The notes under the pieces: model-generated
What the model was told of the DNA's origin: nothing
Database searches by the model: none
What the model saw: only the letters and a program-made list of their open reading frames with translations
Source of the DNA: Actinomycetales bacterium
GTDB taxonomy: Bacteria; Actinomycetota; Actinomycetes; S36-B12; UBA5976
Assembly: GCA_018970205.1 (NCBI GenBank)
Contig: JAGWWW010000016.1
Coordinates: forward strand, 1 to 32,205
Reading direction: 5' to 3'
DNA: 32,205 nt
Program-made: the position numbers and the translations under genes
Part shown: one piece after another, positions 23,086 through 30,702 of the stretch
Position numbering within the stretch: position 1 is the stretch's first letter
How the letters are laid out: every line of letters begins with the position of its first letter

Positions 23086-24056
23086 CCGACCTCGTCATCC
23101 CCAACCGCAAGAAGATGGCGCTGGTCGCCGGGCGCTCGCACCCGGCCTTGGCCGCCGCGGTCGCGAAGGAACTCGGGGTCGACCTGCTGCCCACGGAGGC
23201 GTACGACTTCGCCAACGGCGAGATCTTCGTGCGGTTCGACGAGTCGGTGCGCGGGTGCGACGTGTTCGTCCTGCAGTCGCACACCGCGCCGCTGAACAAG
23301 TGGATCATGGAGCAGTTGATCATGTTGGACGCGCTCAAGCGCGCGTCCGCCAAGCGCATCACCATCGTCGTACCGTTCTACGGCTACGCGCGCCAAGACA
23401 AGAAGCACGCCGGCCGCGAGCCCATCAGCGCGCGGCTCATCGCGGACCTGTTCAAGGCCGCCGGCGCCGACCGCCTCATGACGGTGGACCTGCACACCTC
23501 GCAGATCCAGGGCTTCTTCGACGGCCCGGTCGACCACCTGTTCGCGCTGCCCATCCTCGCCGACCACGTGGCGAAGAACCTCGACGTTTCCCAGGTCACC
23601 GTCGTCAGCCCTGACGCCGGCCGCGTGCGCGTCGCCGAGCGCTGGACTGACATCCTCGCCTCGCCGCTGGCCATCCTGCACAAGCGCCGCGACCCCCGGG
23701 TGCCGAACGAGGCGAAGGTGCTTGAAGTCGTCGGTGAGGTCGAGGGGCGCATCTGCGTCATCGTCGACGACATGATCGACACCGGTGGCACCATCGCCAA
23801 GGCTGCCGAGGCGCTTTTCGCCAACGGCGCCGCAGAGGTCATCGTCACCGCCACCCACGGCGTGCTTTCCGATCCGGCCGCCACGCGTCTGCAGGACAGC
23901 GGCATCCGTGAGGTCGTCGTCACCGACACACTCCCTATCGGCCCGGACCACCAGTTCCCGAAGTTGACCGTGCTGCCCATCGCGCCGCTCATCGCGCGCG
24001 CGATCCAGGAGGTCTTCAGTGACGGCTCGGTCACAAGCCTGTTCAACGGCCACTGA
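23082..24056 (+). CDS. prs: Ribose-phosphate pyrophosphokinase
   Basis: 324 residues. PRPP synthase makes PRPP from ribose-5-phosphate and ATP for nucleotides, His and Trp. Recognisable blocks are FANGEIFVRFDESVRG, 'VVPFYGYARQDKK' (ATP), 'DLHTSQIQGFF' (metal), 'VSPDAGRV' and the PRPP loop 'VIVDDMIDTGGTI'. The end is DGSVTSLFNGH. AGGAGG upstream and the ATGA overlap tie it to glmU. Its last 104 bp are repeated directly downstream. Confidence 0.96.
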   Translation: MTDLVIPNRKKMALVAGRSHPALAAAVAKELGVDLLPTEAYDFANGEIFVRFDESVRGCDVFVLQSHTAPLNKWIMEQLIMLDALKRASAKRITIVVPFYGYARQDKKHAGREPISARLIADLFKAAGADRLMTVDLHTSQIQGFFDGPVDHLFALPILADHVAKNLDVSQVTVVSPDAGRVRVAERWTDILASPLAILHKRRDPRVPNEAKVLEVVGEVEGRICVIVDDMIDTGGTIAKAAEALFANGAAEVIVTATHGVLSDPAATRLQDSGIREVVVTDTLPIGPDHQFPKLTVLPIAPLIARAIQEVFSDGSVTSLFNGH

Positions 24057-24063
24057 GCGCCTG

Positions 24064-24167
24064 AGTTCCGGAAGTTGGCCGCCCTGCCCATCGCGCCGCT
24101 CATCGCGCGCGCGATCCAGGAGGTCTTCGGCGACGGCTCGGTCACCAGCCTGTTCAACGGCCACTGA
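24064..24167 (+). repeat. Tandem duplicate of the prs 3' end (gene remnant)
   Basis: These 104 bp match 23953-24056 at 97 positions. The offset is 111 bp (37 codons), so the copy stays in the prs frame after the first TGA and seven intervening bases. It reads EFRKLAALPIAPLIAR...GDGSVTSLFNGH and ends in its own TGA. Most differences are silent or conservative. It has no start and is not a gene. It is the trace of a tandem duplication, or of recombination with a second prs allele. The rest of the gap to rplY (24168-24406) holds the putative rplY promoter. Confidence 0.85.
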
Positions 24168-24292
24168 GGCCGGTCCACTGGGCGACAGAACCCGCCAAGC
24201 CTGACGCGGCCCGTCTTGCTGCTCAACCGGCTGACTGTGCTGCTGTGGACCCATGTACCTGACCGGCCCACCGACGTGCAGCCACCGCTGGG

Positions 24293-24298
24293 TACACT
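24293..24298 (+). promoter_or_regulatory. Possible -10 (TACACT) for rplY
   Basis: TACACT fits TANNNT and lies about 110 bp before rplY, leaving a long leader with an AGGAGA ribosome site. No convincing -35 was found; the nearest candidate is weak. Confidence 0.3.
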
Positions 24299-24406
24299 CC
24301 CGTCCCGCCGGTGGCGAGGGGCGCAAGGCCCGTTATCGACTCAGGTGATCGTGCTCGGCAGTTCTCGCCGCGCCGCTCCCGCCGCGTGACGCGCAGGAGA
24401 CATCTC

Positions 24407-24721
24407 ATGGCCCGCATCGCCCTCGACGCCCAGACCCGCACCGACTTTGGCAAGGGCGCAGCCCGTCAGACCCGCCGCGCCGGCCGTACCCCCGCAGTGG
24501 TCTACGGCGCCGGCACCACCTTCCACATCAGCCTGGACTCGCACGACCTCGTGCAGGCGCTGAAGAAGAAGGGTCTCGTCATCGACGTCACCATCGACGG
24601 CACCACGTACGCGACTCGCGCACGTGACATCCAGAAGGACCCGGTGCGCAACGAGATCGAGCACGTCGACCTCATCGTCCTCACCGAGGAGCAGGCGCAG
24701 GCCCGCCTCGCCGGCGCCTGA
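24407..24721 (+). CDS. rplY: 50S ribosomal protein L25, short form
   Basis: 104 residues. The 5S rRNA-binding domain is recognisable: TRTDFGKGAARQTRRAGRTP, 'AVVYGAG', 'VTIDGTTYATRARDIQKDPV' and 'IEHVDLIVL'. It then stops after a short Glu/Gln/Ala tail (TEEQAQARLAGA). Actinobacterial L25 is usually the CTC type of about 200 residues with a second beta domain, absent here, so the protein resembles the E. coli length. ATG 24407 has AGGAGA seven bases upstream. No in-frame remnant of the second domain is seen before pth. Confidence 0.9.
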   Translation: MARIALDAQTRTDFGKGAARQTRRAGRTPAVVYGAGTTFHISLDSHDLVQALKKKGLVIDVTIDGTTYATRARDIQKDPVRNEIEHVDLIVLTEEQAQARLAGA

Positions 24722-24785
24722 TCACGCAACCGCCGCGGCGCCACCGCGCCCGCGCGCACCCTCGGCAGGCAGGAGGCCATCGACC

Positions 24786-25367
24786 GTGGCTGGCCCTGAC
24801 GCACCCTGGCTGATCGTCGGCCTGGGCAACCCCGGCGCGCAGTACGCCGACACCCGGCACAACATCGGCTTCCTCGTCGTCGACGAGTTGGCCGCGCGTG
24901 CCGGCGTGAGCCTGTCCGTGCAGAAGCGCAGCCGCGCGCTCGTCGGCACCGGCCGCCTGGCCGGGCAGCGCATCGTGCTGGCGCAGCCGCAGTCGTTCAT
25001 GAACGACTCCGGCGGCCCCGTCTCGTATCTCGGCGGCTTCTACAGCGTCCCCGTCGACCGCATCGTCGTCATCCACGACGAGCTCGACCTCCCCTTCGGC
25101 GCCGCGCGCGTGAAGGTCGGCGGCGGCGACAACGGCCACAACGGCCTGCGCAGCATCCGCAAATCCCTCGGCACCGGCGAGTGGGCGCGGGTGCGCGTCG
25201 GCATCGACCGGCCCGCACCGCCCATCGACCCGGCGTCGTATGTGTTGAAGGGCTGGGGCGCCGACCAGCGCGCGACGTTGGCTGACGCGGTGTCGTACGC
25301 AGCCGACGCCACCGAGAGCCTCATCAGCGTCGGCCTCGCCGACACCCAGAACCGCTACAACCGATAG
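24786..25367 (+). CDS. pth: Peptidyl-tRNA hydrolase
   Basis: 193 residues, the family's normal size. Pth cleaves peptidyl-tRNA released by stalled ribosomes. VGLGNPG is at 11-17, catalytic H25 is in DTRHNIGF, and QSFMNDSGGPV, 'VIHDELDLPFG' and 'GGGDNGHNGLRSI' follow. GTG 24786 with AGGAGG upstream was chosen; the longer frame overlaps rplY without homology. It is followed by mfd after five bases. Confidence 0.95.
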   Translation: MAGPDAPWLIVGLGNPGAQYADTRHNIGFLVVDELAARAGVSLSVQKRSRALVGTGRLAGQRIVLAQPQSFMNDSGGPVSYLGGFYSVPVDRIVVIHDELDLPFGAARVKVGGGDNGHNGLRSIRKSLGTGEWARVRVGIDRPAPPIDPASYVLKGWGADQRATLADAVSYAADATESLISVGLADTQNRYNR

Positions 25368-25372
25368 GCGCC

Positions 25373-28300
25373 ATGCGACTCACCGCCTTGTTCGACGCCG
25401 TCCGCGCGCATCGCGGCATCGACTCCCTGCCCGACCTCGACGCCGATGTGCGCGTGGTCTCCGCGGCGCATCCGTGGCTGGTCGCAGCGGCCGCGCAGCA
25501 TGCACAGGTGCTCGCCGTCACCGCCACCAGCCGCGAGGCCGAAGACCTGCACGCGGCGCTGTGCTCGCTGCTCGAACCCGGCGAGTGCGGGCTGTTCCCT
25601 GCGTGGGAGACGCTGCCGCATGAGCGCCTCTCACCTTCTCAGGACACCGTGGGCACCCGAGTGGAGATGCTGCGCCGGCTGCGCGCCGACGCCAACGCCG
25701 AGCAGCCGCCACTACGCGTCCTCGTCGCACCAATCCGCGCAGTCGTGCAGCCCATCGTGCGCGGCGTCGCCGACGCGCCGGTCATCCACGTCAGCGCCGG
25801 GGACACCATCGGCCGCGACGAGTTGGTCGCGCGGCTCGTGGAGTGCGCGTACGCCCGCACCGACCTCGTCGCCAAGCGCGGCCAGTTCGCCGTGCGCGGC
25901 GCCATCGTCGACGTCTTCCCCGCGACGTATGAGCACCCGGTTCGCGTTGAGTTCTTCGGCGACGAGGTGGAGGAACTGCGATTCTTCTCCGTCGCCGACC
26001 AACGCTCCCTCGGCGCGCTGCCGCACCCGCTGCGCGCGCCCGCGTGCCGCGAACTGCTTCTGACCGCTGCTGTGCGCGAGCGCGCCGCCGCGCTACTGGC
26101 CTCCCACCCGGCGCTGGCGGACATCCTCGAGCCGCTCTCGCAGGGCGTGCCGGTTGACGGCATGGAAGCCCTCGCCGCAGCTCTCAGCGACGGCATGGAC
26201 CTGCTGACGGACCTGCTCGCCCCGGGCGCGCACGTGCTGGTCTGCGACGCCGAGCGGGTGCGCAGCCGGGCGCACGATGTGGGCCAGACCAGCGCGGAGT
26301 TCCTCGCCGCATCGTGGGAGAACGCCGTCCACGGCAACCAGACCCCGATAGACATCGGCGGCGCCGCCTACCGCGAGTGGGACGAGGTGCAAGAGAACGC
26401 GCTCGCCCGGGGCTTGCGCTGGCAGTCGCTGAGCCCGTTCCGCACGGCTGAGGTTGCCGACGGCGATGTCTCCGAGCACGCAGACAACGAAGCCGGTCCC
26501 TTCGACGACATCCGCGGCGCGCACGCGTACCGCGGCGACATGCCGCGGGCCATCGTCGACATCGAGTCTGCCCGCGCTGAGGGTTGGACGGTCGTGCTCG
26601 CAGCCGACGGCCACGGCACCGCCGCGCGGTATGTGGAGTCCCTGCGCGAGCACGATGTGCCGGCCGCGCTCGTCGACGGCGAGATGACCGCGCTCGCGCC
26701 GCATGTCGTGCAAGTGGTGCAGGCGCAGTTCCCCCAAGGCCTGCGCGCGGAGTCGGTCAAGGTGCTGTTCCTCACTGAAGGCGACCTGCTCGGCAGCCGC
26801 GCCGGTAGCCGCGACGGGCAGCGAATGCCCTCGCGCCGGCGCCGCGGCGTCGACCCGCTGCAACTGACCAAGGGCGACTACGTCGTCCATGAGCACCACG
26901 GTGTCGGCCGCTACCAGCAGATGATGGAGCGCACCGTCGGCGGCGCCACCCGCGAGTACCTCGTCATCGAGTACGCCGCGAGCAAGCGCGGCCAGCCGGC
27001 CGACCTGCTGTATGTGCCTAGCGACCAACTCGACCTCGTCACCCGCTACATCGGCGGCGAGGCGCCGAGCCTGCACAAGCTCGGCGGCGGCGACTGGGCT
27101 GCGACCAAGAGCCGTGCCCGCAAGGCGGTGCGCGAGATCGCGCACGAGCTCATCCGCCTCTACGCCAGCCGGCAGTCAGCGCGCGGCCACAGTTTCGGCC
27201 CCGACTCGGTCTGGCAGCGCGAGCTCGAGGACGCGTTCCCGTATGTGGAGACCCCCGACCAGCTCGCATGCATCCAAGAAGTCAAAGCAGACATGGAGAA
27301 GGCCGTCCCGATGGACCGGCTCGTGTGCGGGGACGTCGGCTACGGCAAGACCGAGATCGCGGTGCGCGCGGCGTTCAAGGCGGTGCAGGACGGCAAGCAG
27401 GTCGCGGTGCTCGTGCCCACCACGCTGCTTGTGCAGCAGCACATGGCCACCTTCACCGGCCGCTACGCGCCGTTCCCGGTCCGCGTCGCCGCGCTCTCGC
27501 GCTTCCAGTCCGACAAGGAGGCCCAAGCGGTCTACGAGGGCCTCACCGACGGCACCGTCGATGTGGTCATCGGAACGCACCGGCTGCTGAGTTCCAATGT
27601 CCGGTTCAAGGACCTCGGGCTTGTCATCGTCGACGAGGAGCAGCGCTTCGGTGTCGAGCACAAGGAACACCTGAAAGCCCTGCGCACGAACGTGGACATG
27701 CTCTCCATGTCCGCCACCCCCATCCCTCGCACACTGGAGATGGCCATCACCGGCATCCGCGAGATGTCGACCATCGCCACCCCGCCGGAGGAGCGCCACC
27801 CGATCCTCACCTACGTCGGCGCTTACAGCGACGCGCAGATCGCCGCCGCCATCCGCCGCGAGATGCTGCGCGACGGCCAGGTCTTCTTCGTGCACAACCG
27901 CGTGGAGTCCATCGAACGGGTCGCCAGCCGCATCCGCGAGCAGGTGCCGCAGGCGCGCGTGGTCACCGCGCACGGCCAGATGAACGAGCACGCGCTCGAG
28001 CAGGTCATCGTCGACTTCTGGGAGAAGAAGTTCGACGTGCTGGTCAGCACCACCATCGTGGAGTCCGGGCTGGACATACCCAACGCGAACACCCTCATCG
28101 TCGACCGCGCGGACACCTTCGGCCTCTCGCAACTTCACCAGTTGCGCGGCCGGGTCGGCCGCGGCCGCGAGCGCGCGTACGCGTATTTCATGTATCGCGC
28201 GGACAAGCCGCTCACCGAGACCGCGTACGACCGCCTGGCCACCATCGCCCAGCACACCGAGCTCGGCGCCGGCATGAGCGTGGCGATGAAGGACCTCGAG

Positions 28301-28921
28301 ATCCGCGGCGCGGGCAACCTGCTCGGCGCGCAACAGAGCGGCCACATCGCCGAGGTCGGCTTCGACCTCTATGTGCGGCTGGTCGCCGAGGCGGTGGCGG
28401 AGATCCGGCACGACCCGGTGGAACAACCGGTCGCCGACGTGCGCGTGGAACTTCCCATCGACGCGCACATCCCGCACGACTACATCGAGCACGAGCGGCT
28501 GCGGCTGGAGGCCTACCAGCGCCTCGCCGCCGCAGCCACCCCTGAGGCGGTCGCTGAGGTCGCCCAGGAGTTGCTCGACCGCTACGGCTCGCTGCCCCAG
28601 CCGGTCACCCGGTTGCTCGAGGTGGCCCGCCTGCGCATCGCGTTGCGCGCCCTCGGGCTCAGCGAAGTCGTCGCCGCCGGCGCGAACCTGCGGTTCAGCC
28701 CCGTGGAACTGCCCGAATCGCGGCAATTGCGACTCACCCGGCTCTACCCAGGCTCCTCGGTGAAGCCCGCCACCCGTACGCTTCTCACGCCGGCTCCGCG
28801 CACCGCGAAAGTCGGCGGGGTAGCGCTGCGCGACCACGAACTGCTCACCTGGCTCGAGCAGTTCATCACGGCCGTGCTCGCCGCGCCGGCAGCCGCGCCA
28901 AGCGGCTCCGCCGGCCAGTGA
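25373..28921 (+). CDS. mfd: Transcription-repair coupling factor
   Basis: 1182 residues, full length. Mfd releases stalled RNA polymerase and recruits UvrA. The UvrB-like N-terminal modules span about 1-330; the RNAP-interaction domain begins near 500 (GDYVVHEHHGVGRYQQM). The RecG-like translocase carries GDVGYGKTE near 650, DEEQRFG near 752 and the 'ESGLDIPNANTLIVDRAD...QLRGRVGRG' block near 895-935. The TRCF autoinhibitory domain follows at about 1030-1130. The pth-mfd linkage is conserved in actinobacteria. Confidence 0.97.
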   Translation: MRLTALFDAVRAHRGIDSLPDLDADVRVVSAAHPWLVAAAAQHAQVLAVTATSREAEDLHAALCSLLEPGECGLFPAWETLPHERLSPSQDTVGTRVEMLRRLRADANAEQPPLRVLVAPIRAVVQPIVRGVADAPVIHVSAGDTIGRDELVARLVECAYARTDLVAKRGQFAVRGAIVDVFPATYEHPVRVEFFGDEVEELRFFSVADQRSLGALPHPLRAPACRELLLTAAVRERAAALLASHPALADILEPLSQGVPVDGMEALAAALSDGMDLLTDLLAPGAHVLVCDAERVRSRAHDVGQTSAEFLAASWENAVHGNQTPIDIGGAAYREWDEVQENALARGLRWQSLSPFRTAEVADGDVSEHADNEAGPFDDIRGAHAYRGDMPRAIVDIESARAEGWTVVLAADGHGTAARYVESLREHDVPAALVDGEMTALAPHVVQVVQAQFPQGLRAESVKVLFLTEGDLLGSRAGSRDGQRMPSRRRRGVDPLQLTKGDYVVHEHHGVGRYQQMMERTVGGATREYLVIEYAASKRGQPADLLYVPSDQLDLVTRYIGGEAPSLHKLGGGDWAATKSRARKAVREIAHELIRLYASRQSARGHSFGPDSVWQRELEDAFPYVETPDQLACIQEVKADMEKAVPMDRLVCGDVGYGKTEIAVRAAFKAVQDGKQVAVLVPTTLLVQQHMATFTGRYAPFPVRVAALSRFQSDKEAQAVYEGLTDGTVDVVIGTHRLLSSNVRFKDLGLVIVDEEQRFGVEHKEHLKALRTNVDMLSMSATPIPRTLEMAITGIREMSTIATPPEERHPILTYVGAYSDAQIAAAIRREMLRDGQVFFVHNRVESIERVASRIREQVPQARVVTAHGQMNEHALEQVIVDFWEKKFDVLVSTTIVESGLDIPNANTLIVDRADTFGLSQLHQLRGRVGRGRERAYAYFMYRADKPLTETAYDRLATIAQHTELGAGMSVAMKDLEIRGAGNLLGAQQSGHIAEVGFDLYVRLVAEAVAEIRHDPVEQPVADVRVELPIDAHIPHDYIEHERLRLEAYQRLAAAATPEAVAEVAQELLDRYGSLPQPVTRLLEVARLRIALRALGLSEVVAAGANLRFSPVELPESRQLRLTRLYPGSSVKPATRTLLTPAPRTAKVGGVALRDHELLTWLEQFITAVLAAPAAAPSGSAGQ

Positions 28922-28988
28922 GACACCCCGAGCCACACCTGGACCCGCGCACACCCGCCGGGCCCGCCGCGAGCAAGGAGTATGTCCT

Positions 28989-29600
28989 GTGAAGCGTGTC
29001 GTCCCCCTGCTCGCCGCCGTTGTGATGCTGGCAGCCGGTCTCTCCGGCTGCGGCAACAAGGAAGCCGGAGCCGCCGCCATCGTCGGCGAGAAGCGCATCA
29101 CCGAGCAGCAACTCTCGGAGATGGTCACCGCCGCGCAGGCCACTGAGCGCCGCTTGAAGAAGCCGCTCACCCCGGTGCAGCAGTCGTCGGCATCCGCACT
29201 GAACTGGCGGGTGCGCGAGCTGCTCGTGGACGCCGGCGCGGTCAAGGTCGGCGTGGACGCCACCAAGACCGAGATCGAGGGCGTCGTGAAGAAGGCGTAC
29301 TCGCAGTACGGCAAGGACCAGGTGCTCGAGCAACTCGCCACCAACGGGTACTCCGAGGGCTACATCGACGGCTACGCGCGACTGTCGGTGTTGCAGGACA
29401 AGGTCTCCAAGAAGGTGCTCGGCGGCCAAGCCGACCAGGGAGCGCAGCAGAAGCTCGCGAGTTTCTGGCGCGACCTCAGCAAAGGCCTGAAGATCACCAT
29501 CGCCCCGCGCTACGGCACATGGAACGACGAGACCCTCTCGCTGGACCCGCCGAAGAGCAAGGTCGCGACCCCCGCGGGCAGCCCGAGCACCGGTCAGTGA
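28989..29600 (+). CDS. SurA_N-like lipoprotein
   Basis: 203 residues. A lipoprotein signal peptide (KRVVPLLAAVVMLAAGLSGC) has its lipobox Cys at 21, so the mature protein should be membrane-anchored outside the cytoplasm. The rest resembles the SurA N-terminal chaperone region (AAIVGEKRITEQQLSEMV..., helices to about 170), with no rotamase domain. It ends in a Pro/Ser-rich tail. AAGGAG lies about nine bases before GTG 28989. A lipoprotein of this type between mfd and mazG is usual in actinobacteria; its clients are unknown. Confidence 0.8.
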   Translation: MKRVVPLLAAVVMLAAGLSGCGNKEAGAAAIVGEKRITEQQLSEMVTAAQATERRLKKPLTPVQQSSASALNWRVRELLVDAGAVKVGVDATKTEIEGVVKKAYSQYGKDQVLEQLATNGYSEGYIDGYARLSVLQDKVSKKVLGGQADQGAQQKLASFWRDLSKGLKITIAPRYGTWNDETLSLDPPKSKVATPAGSPSTGQ

Positions 29601-29650
29601 CCGCTGCCGCGGTTGCGGTTGTCTCGAGGTGATGCGGCGGTGACCGCACT

Positions 29651-30370
29651 GTGACGCACGAGCGGCCGCCGCTGGCCAACGGCGAGGGAGTGCGCGCGCT
29701 GATTGCGCTGATGGACACCCTGCGCTCCCCGGGCGGCTGCCCGTGGGACGCCGAGCAGACGCACGAGTCGCTGCTTGAGTACCTCCTCGAGGAGTCCTAC
29801 GAGACCGTCGACGCCGTGCACTCCGGAGACCGTTCCGCGCTGCGGGAGGAACTCGGCGACGTGCTGTTGCAGGTCGTTTTCCACGCGCGCATCGCCCAAG
29901 AAAATGCACAAGACCCTTTCGACGTCGACGACGTCGCCCGCGGCATCGTCGAGAAACTCACCCGACGCCACCCGCATGTCTTCGGCGACGCCGCCACGCC
30001 GGCTGCCCATGAGGCGCAGGCGCGCTGGGAGGAACTCAAGGCCGCGGAGAAGCAACGGGCGTCCGTGACCGACGGCGTCCCGGATTCGATGCCCGCGTCG
30101 TTGCTGGCGGTGAAACTCCTCGGCCGCGCCGGCCGCAAGGATGTCACCGCGGCTGTGCCCGCAGTGGCGGATGAAGAGGCCGCTGCTGCCGCACATGCGA
30201 TGTTCTCCCAGGCCCTCGGCTCACCGGATGTGCAGCAGCGGGTAGGGGAGATGCTTCTCGGCCTCATCGCCGCCGCCACCGCCGCCGGGGTCGACACCGA
30301 AACCGCACTGCGCAACGCGGTGCGCGACTACCGCGCCCGCCTCCGCGCCGCCGAAGGGGTCGAGGATTGA
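29651..30370 (+). CDS. mazG: MazG family nucleoside triphosphate pyrophosphohydrolase
   Basis: 239 residues. MazG hydrolyses NTPs to NMPs and pyrophosphate, clearing damaged nucleotides and, in E. coli, lowering ppGpp. The signature GGCPWDAEQTH is at 28-38, and metal-binding residues are E47, E48 and E51 (EESYE) with E67 and D70 in REELGDVLLQ. The N-terminal domain is standard; the C-terminal half is a less conserved helical region. In most actinobacteria eno follows soon after, but here the next gene is the Clp-TPR protein. Confidence 0.93.
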   Translation: MTHERPPLANGEGVRALIALMDTLRSPGGCPWDAEQTHESLLEYLLEESYETVDAVHSGDRSALREELGDVLLQVVFHARIAQENAQDPFDVDDVARGIVEKLTRRHPHVFGDAATPAAHEAQARWEELKAAEKQRASVTDGVPDSMPASLLAVKLLGRAGRKDVTAAVPAVADEEAAAAAHAMFSQALGSPDVQQRVGEMLLGLIAAATAAGVDTETALRNAVRDYRARLRAAEGVED

Positions 30371-30702
30371 CACGGCTTGCATCTCATTGATGTATCTGCA
30401 AACTGCAAATTCGGGCTTGAAACTCTTGGCCTAAGTGTAGGAGTCGGTCATGGACCTGCAGCACATGCTCCTCTGAGCTGGTAGCACACAGTGTTTGAGA
30501 AAACGGGCTACCCGTTGAATACTAGCTCGGTCAATCGGAAATCGATGCAGCCATCTTGTTCCCGCAGTTACGTAGTACCGGGGTGCCTGGCATGCCGGGT
30601 GGTGATTCGAAGAAACGCGAAGGCGGAAATTGATTGCGCGGGCAGGATGTGGTTCGTTACGATGAAGGGGATTCGGTCTTTTCCGCGGCGACGGGGCTTT
30701 AC
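30371..30702. other. AT-richer intergenic region before the Clp-TPR gene
   Basis: 332 bp without a supportable gene. Base composition falls sharply: 28 of 60 bases are G or C in 30361-30420, against about two thirds in nearby genes. A possible promoter is TTGCGC (30634-30639) and TACGAT (30658-30663), 18 bp apart. It contains a short inverted repeat TTCG...CGAA (30608-30623). I see no terminator for mazG and no transposase remnant. Confidence 0.4.

Noticed and set aside
30408-30437. HspR-type inverted repeat (CTTGAG-N-CTCAAG) near the Clp-TPR gene
   Set aside because: Only CTTGA on the left and a poor right half (CTAAG) fit; too many mismatches to call.
30608-30623. ClgR operator before the Clp-TPR gene
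   Set aside because: The TTCG...CGAA arms lack the CGCYNANRGCG-type core expected for ClgR as I recall it.
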